From Roseateles saccharophilus (GTDB lineage: Bacteria > Pseudomonadota > Gammaproteobacteria > Burkholderiales > Burkholderiaceae_C): a stretch of 64,000 nucleotides of DNA. Position 1 is the first letter of the stretch. The number at the start of each line of letters is the position of its first letter. The notes below the pieces were generated by a model. The model made no database searches. It was given only the letters and a program-made list of their open reading frames with translations, and had not been told where the DNA came from. The DNA is taken from assembly GCF_004342485.1 (NCBI RefSeq), contig NZ_SMBU01000011.1, forward strand, positions 62,001-126,000, in the 5' to 3' direction. Of the stretch, positions 62,523-64,000 are shown one piece after another. The translations under genes and the position numbers were made by a program.

Positions 62523-63083
62523 ATGGCCAAGCTGTTTTTCCGTTATGCGGCGATGAACGCCGGCAAATCCACCGCTCTGCTGCAGGTGGCGCACAACTAC
62601 GAGGAGCGCGGCCACCGCGTGCGCATCTTCACCGCCCGGCTGGACGACCGCTATGGCCGCGGCTATGTCACGTCGCGGCTGGGGCCGCAGCGCGAGGTCG
62701 AGCAGTTCGACGCCGGCACCGACTTCATCGCACTGATGGACGACAGCCCCGGCATCGCCTGCATCCTCGTCGACGAGGCGCAGTTCCTGTCCAAGCGCCA
62801 GGTGCAGCAGCTGCACGAGATGGCGCATCTGCGCAATCTGCCGGCCATCTGCTACGGGCTGCGCACGGATTTCCAGGGCGAACTCTTCCCGGGCTCGGCC
62901 ACCCTGCTGGCCATGGCCGACGAGATGGACGAGATGAAGACCATCTGCGACTGCGGCCGCAAGGCGACGATGAACATGCGCGTCGACGCGAGCAACCGCA
63001 AGGTCACCGAGGGCGCCCAGGTCGAGATCGGCGGCAATGCACGCTATCGCTCGGTCTGCGGCCGTTGCTTCCGCCAGGGATAG
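62523..63083 (+). CDS. tdk: Thymidine kinase (type II)
   Basis: 186 aa. The P-loop is AAMNAGKST near the N-terminus. DEAQFLSKRQV is the Walker B/lasso region. GYGR/CYGLRTDFQGELFPGS gives the nucleoside site. The zinc module is ICDCGRKA with VCGRCF. It phosphorylates thymidine in pyrimidine salvage. The start ATG at 62523 is set by the conserved MAKLFFRY N-terminus. The 165 bp upstream carry the divergent zinc-finger gene promoter. Confidence 0.95.
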   Translation: MAKLFFRYAAMNAGKSTALLQVAHNYEERGHRVRIFTARLDDRYGRGYVTSRLGPQREVEQFDAGTDFIALMDDSPGIACILVDEAQFLSKRQVQQLHEMAHLRNLPAICYGLRTDFQGELFPGSATLLAMADEMDEMKTICDCGRKATMNMRVDASNRKVTEGAQVEIGGNARYRSVCGRCFRQG

Positions 63084-63240
63084 GCGGCCGCCGGCCGCCC
63101 ATGGGCACATGCAAGGCGTAGTGCCTGAATAGCGTCGCCGCCGGGCCGCCCCAAGACGGCGCTGCTCGATTCATTGAGGGGCCAAGACCCATCAATGAAT
63201 CGACCCCCTCGGGGGTCAGCCCGCTTACCCGCGGGCCGGG
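63084..63240. repeat. Hairpin-rich block related to the modular repeats (R5-like)
   Basis: Between tdk and the second zinc-finger gene lie CGATTCATTGA (63167-63177) paired exactly with TCAATGAATCG (63192-63202), then GACCCCC-TCG-GGGGGTC. GGCGGCCGG-type ends flank them. Read on the minus strand, the order CCCCC-GAGGGG, variable stem, CTTGGGGCGGCCCGGC matches the frame of R2/R3, so it is a diverged member. Confidence 0.55.
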
Positions 63241-63245
63241 GGCCA

Positions 63246-63482
63246 CTATTTGGCGGCGATCTGCGCGTCCAGTTCCTTGCAGGACGGCGAGCAGACGGGC
63301 TGGGACTTGCCCAGCAGCTTCTTGGACTTGAGCATCGCGCGGGGGCGATGCTTGCCGCAGAGGAAGCATGACATCGTCGCTGCGCCGAAGGAGGAGGTCG
63401 CCGCGAACGGCGAGCCCGGGGCTTTGGAGCGGTAGCGCAGACCATCCGCTTCGATGGTGGTCTTGGTGGTTTCTTTGGCCAC
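63246..63482 (-). CDS. Small zinc-finger-like protein (copy 2)
   Basis: 78 aa from a GTG start at 63482, chosen because the sequence then aligns from its first residues with the 67-aa paralogue at 62154-62357 (GLRYRSK, CFLCGKHRPR, LLG, VCSPSC). An ATG at 63551 would add an unsupported 23-residue extension. The Cys pattern C-x2-C and C-x3-C suggests zinc binding. The tail ELDAQIAAK is extra compared with copy 1. Confidence 0.68.
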   Translation of the reverse strand: MAKETTKTTIEADGLRYRSKAPGSPFAATSSFGAATMSCFLCGKHRPRAMLKSKKLLGKSQPVCSPSCKELDAQIAAK

Positions 63483-63576
63483 GCTGGTCCTGTCGAAGAG
63501 TGTTGTAGGGGAGGCGCCGGGCAGGCGCACGGGCCCCGTATTTTCCACCATGAGCGAACCATCCGCCCTAGGGCTT

Positions 63577-64000
63577 TCAACACCCCTTGAATTGGGCCGG
63601 TCTTTTGCCCGCCCAGGCGGCCTGTCCCTCGGCCAGATCGGCGGAGTCGCGCGCCCTCTCGATGTCGGCCTGCAGCCGCACCGCGTCGAGCCGGCCGGCG
63701 GCGATGGCGTTGAGGTGCTGCTTCATCGGCAGCAGGGCCAGCGGCGCCATGCCGAGCAGTTCGGTCGTCAGGGCGGCAAGCGCAGCGTCCAGCGTGTCGA
63801 CGTCGGGCAGCAGCTGGTCCAGATAGCCACAGGAAAGCAGCGCGTGCGCATCCAGCGTGCGGCCGGCCAGCAGCACCTGCTTGGCGGTCGCCAGGCCCAG
63901 GCGATCGACGAAGCGGCGCAGGCCACCGGCGTAGAAATGCAGGCCGATGCGCGCCGCCGGCACGAACATCTCGACGGCCGGCCCGCCGAGCCGGAAGTCG
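63577..64000 (-). CDS. Enoyl-CoA hydratase/isomerase (crotonase) family protein, 5' truncated
   Basis: The C-terminal ~140 residues of a crotonase, cut off by the window end. DFRLGGPAVEM and RIGLHFYAGGLRRFVDRLGL form the part after the oxyanion hole, LLAGRTLDAHALLSCGYLDQLL is the conserved family helix pair, and LLPMKQHLNAIAAGR follows. The active-site N-terminal half is outside the window, so hydratase, isomerase or other crotonase activity cannot be decided. Confidence 0.8.
   Translation of the reverse strand, partial: DFRLGGPAVEMFVPAARIGLHFYAGGLRRFVDRLGLATAKQVLLAGRTLDAHALLSCGYLDQLLPDVDTLDAALAALTTELLGMAPLALLPMKQHLNAIAAGRLDAVRLQADIERARDSADLAEGQAAWAGKRPAQFKGC

Overview
The window is about 70% G+C, densely coded on both strands, and has the gene content of a betaproteobacterium of the order Burkholderiales. 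The best fit by style is the Rubrivivax/Roseateles/Mitsuaria-like group; this is inferred from protein families and gene order, not from a marker gene. Pointers are the mltA / PF10136 membrane protein / apaG / rpe neighbourhood, gph next to trpEGDC, an Lrp-controlled fused indolepyruvate:ferredoxin oxidoreductase, an exosortase-associated acyltransferase and many LysR regulators. No rRNA, tRNA or CRISPR array was seen.

Layout. 1-2.4 kb: questin-oxidase-like gene divergent from soxR, then fpr; a SoxR-type promoter overlaps the start of soxR. 2.6-10.2 kb: bile-acid-symporter-family protein and LysR, a LytS/LytTR two-component system with a small membrane protein, two YceI proteins with cytochrome b561, and an exosortase-type acyltransferase. 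10.2-22 kb: EamA transporters, a periplasmic solute-binding-like protein, the 1180-aa indolepyruvate oxidoreductase with its Lrp regulator, a diguanylate cyclase, a TDT-family exporter with LysR, and a PEP-mutase-like protein. 22-29 kb: methylglyoxal synthase, a GGDEF/EAL protein, a COG2509 flavoprotein, an orphan RNase-A-like toxin domain, DUF427 and MltA. 29-35.6 kb: PF10136 membrane protein, apaG, a second solute-binding-like protein, tag, rpe, a low-Mr phosphatase and a complete IS630 element. 35.6-42.3 kb: RND pump with adaptor and psuG-psuK. 42.4-50.9 kb: alaC-gph, then trpL (leader peptide with three Trp codons)-trpE-trpG-ltaE-trpD-trpC-ung. 51-60 kb: LysR, a hydrolase-fold protein lacking its nucleophile, a tripartite RND pump, GNAT and MarR. 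60-64 kb: fused M15/GH19 lysin with a holin, thymidine kinase flanked by two paralogous small zinc-finger proteins, and a truncated crotonase.

The most unusual non-coding signal is a family of modular intergenic repeats (2386-2592, 31294-31415, 35650-35843, 38966-39200, with a related block near 63.1-63.2 kb). They share conserved frames, but their hairpin stems differ between copies in a base-pair-preserving way. A second hairpin repeat type abuts start codons at 24984-25061 and 33966-34046. The best candidates for undescribed biology among the proteins are the orphan RNase-A-like toxin, the holin plus dual-activity lysin cassette, and the pseudo-hydrolase of the RND operon.
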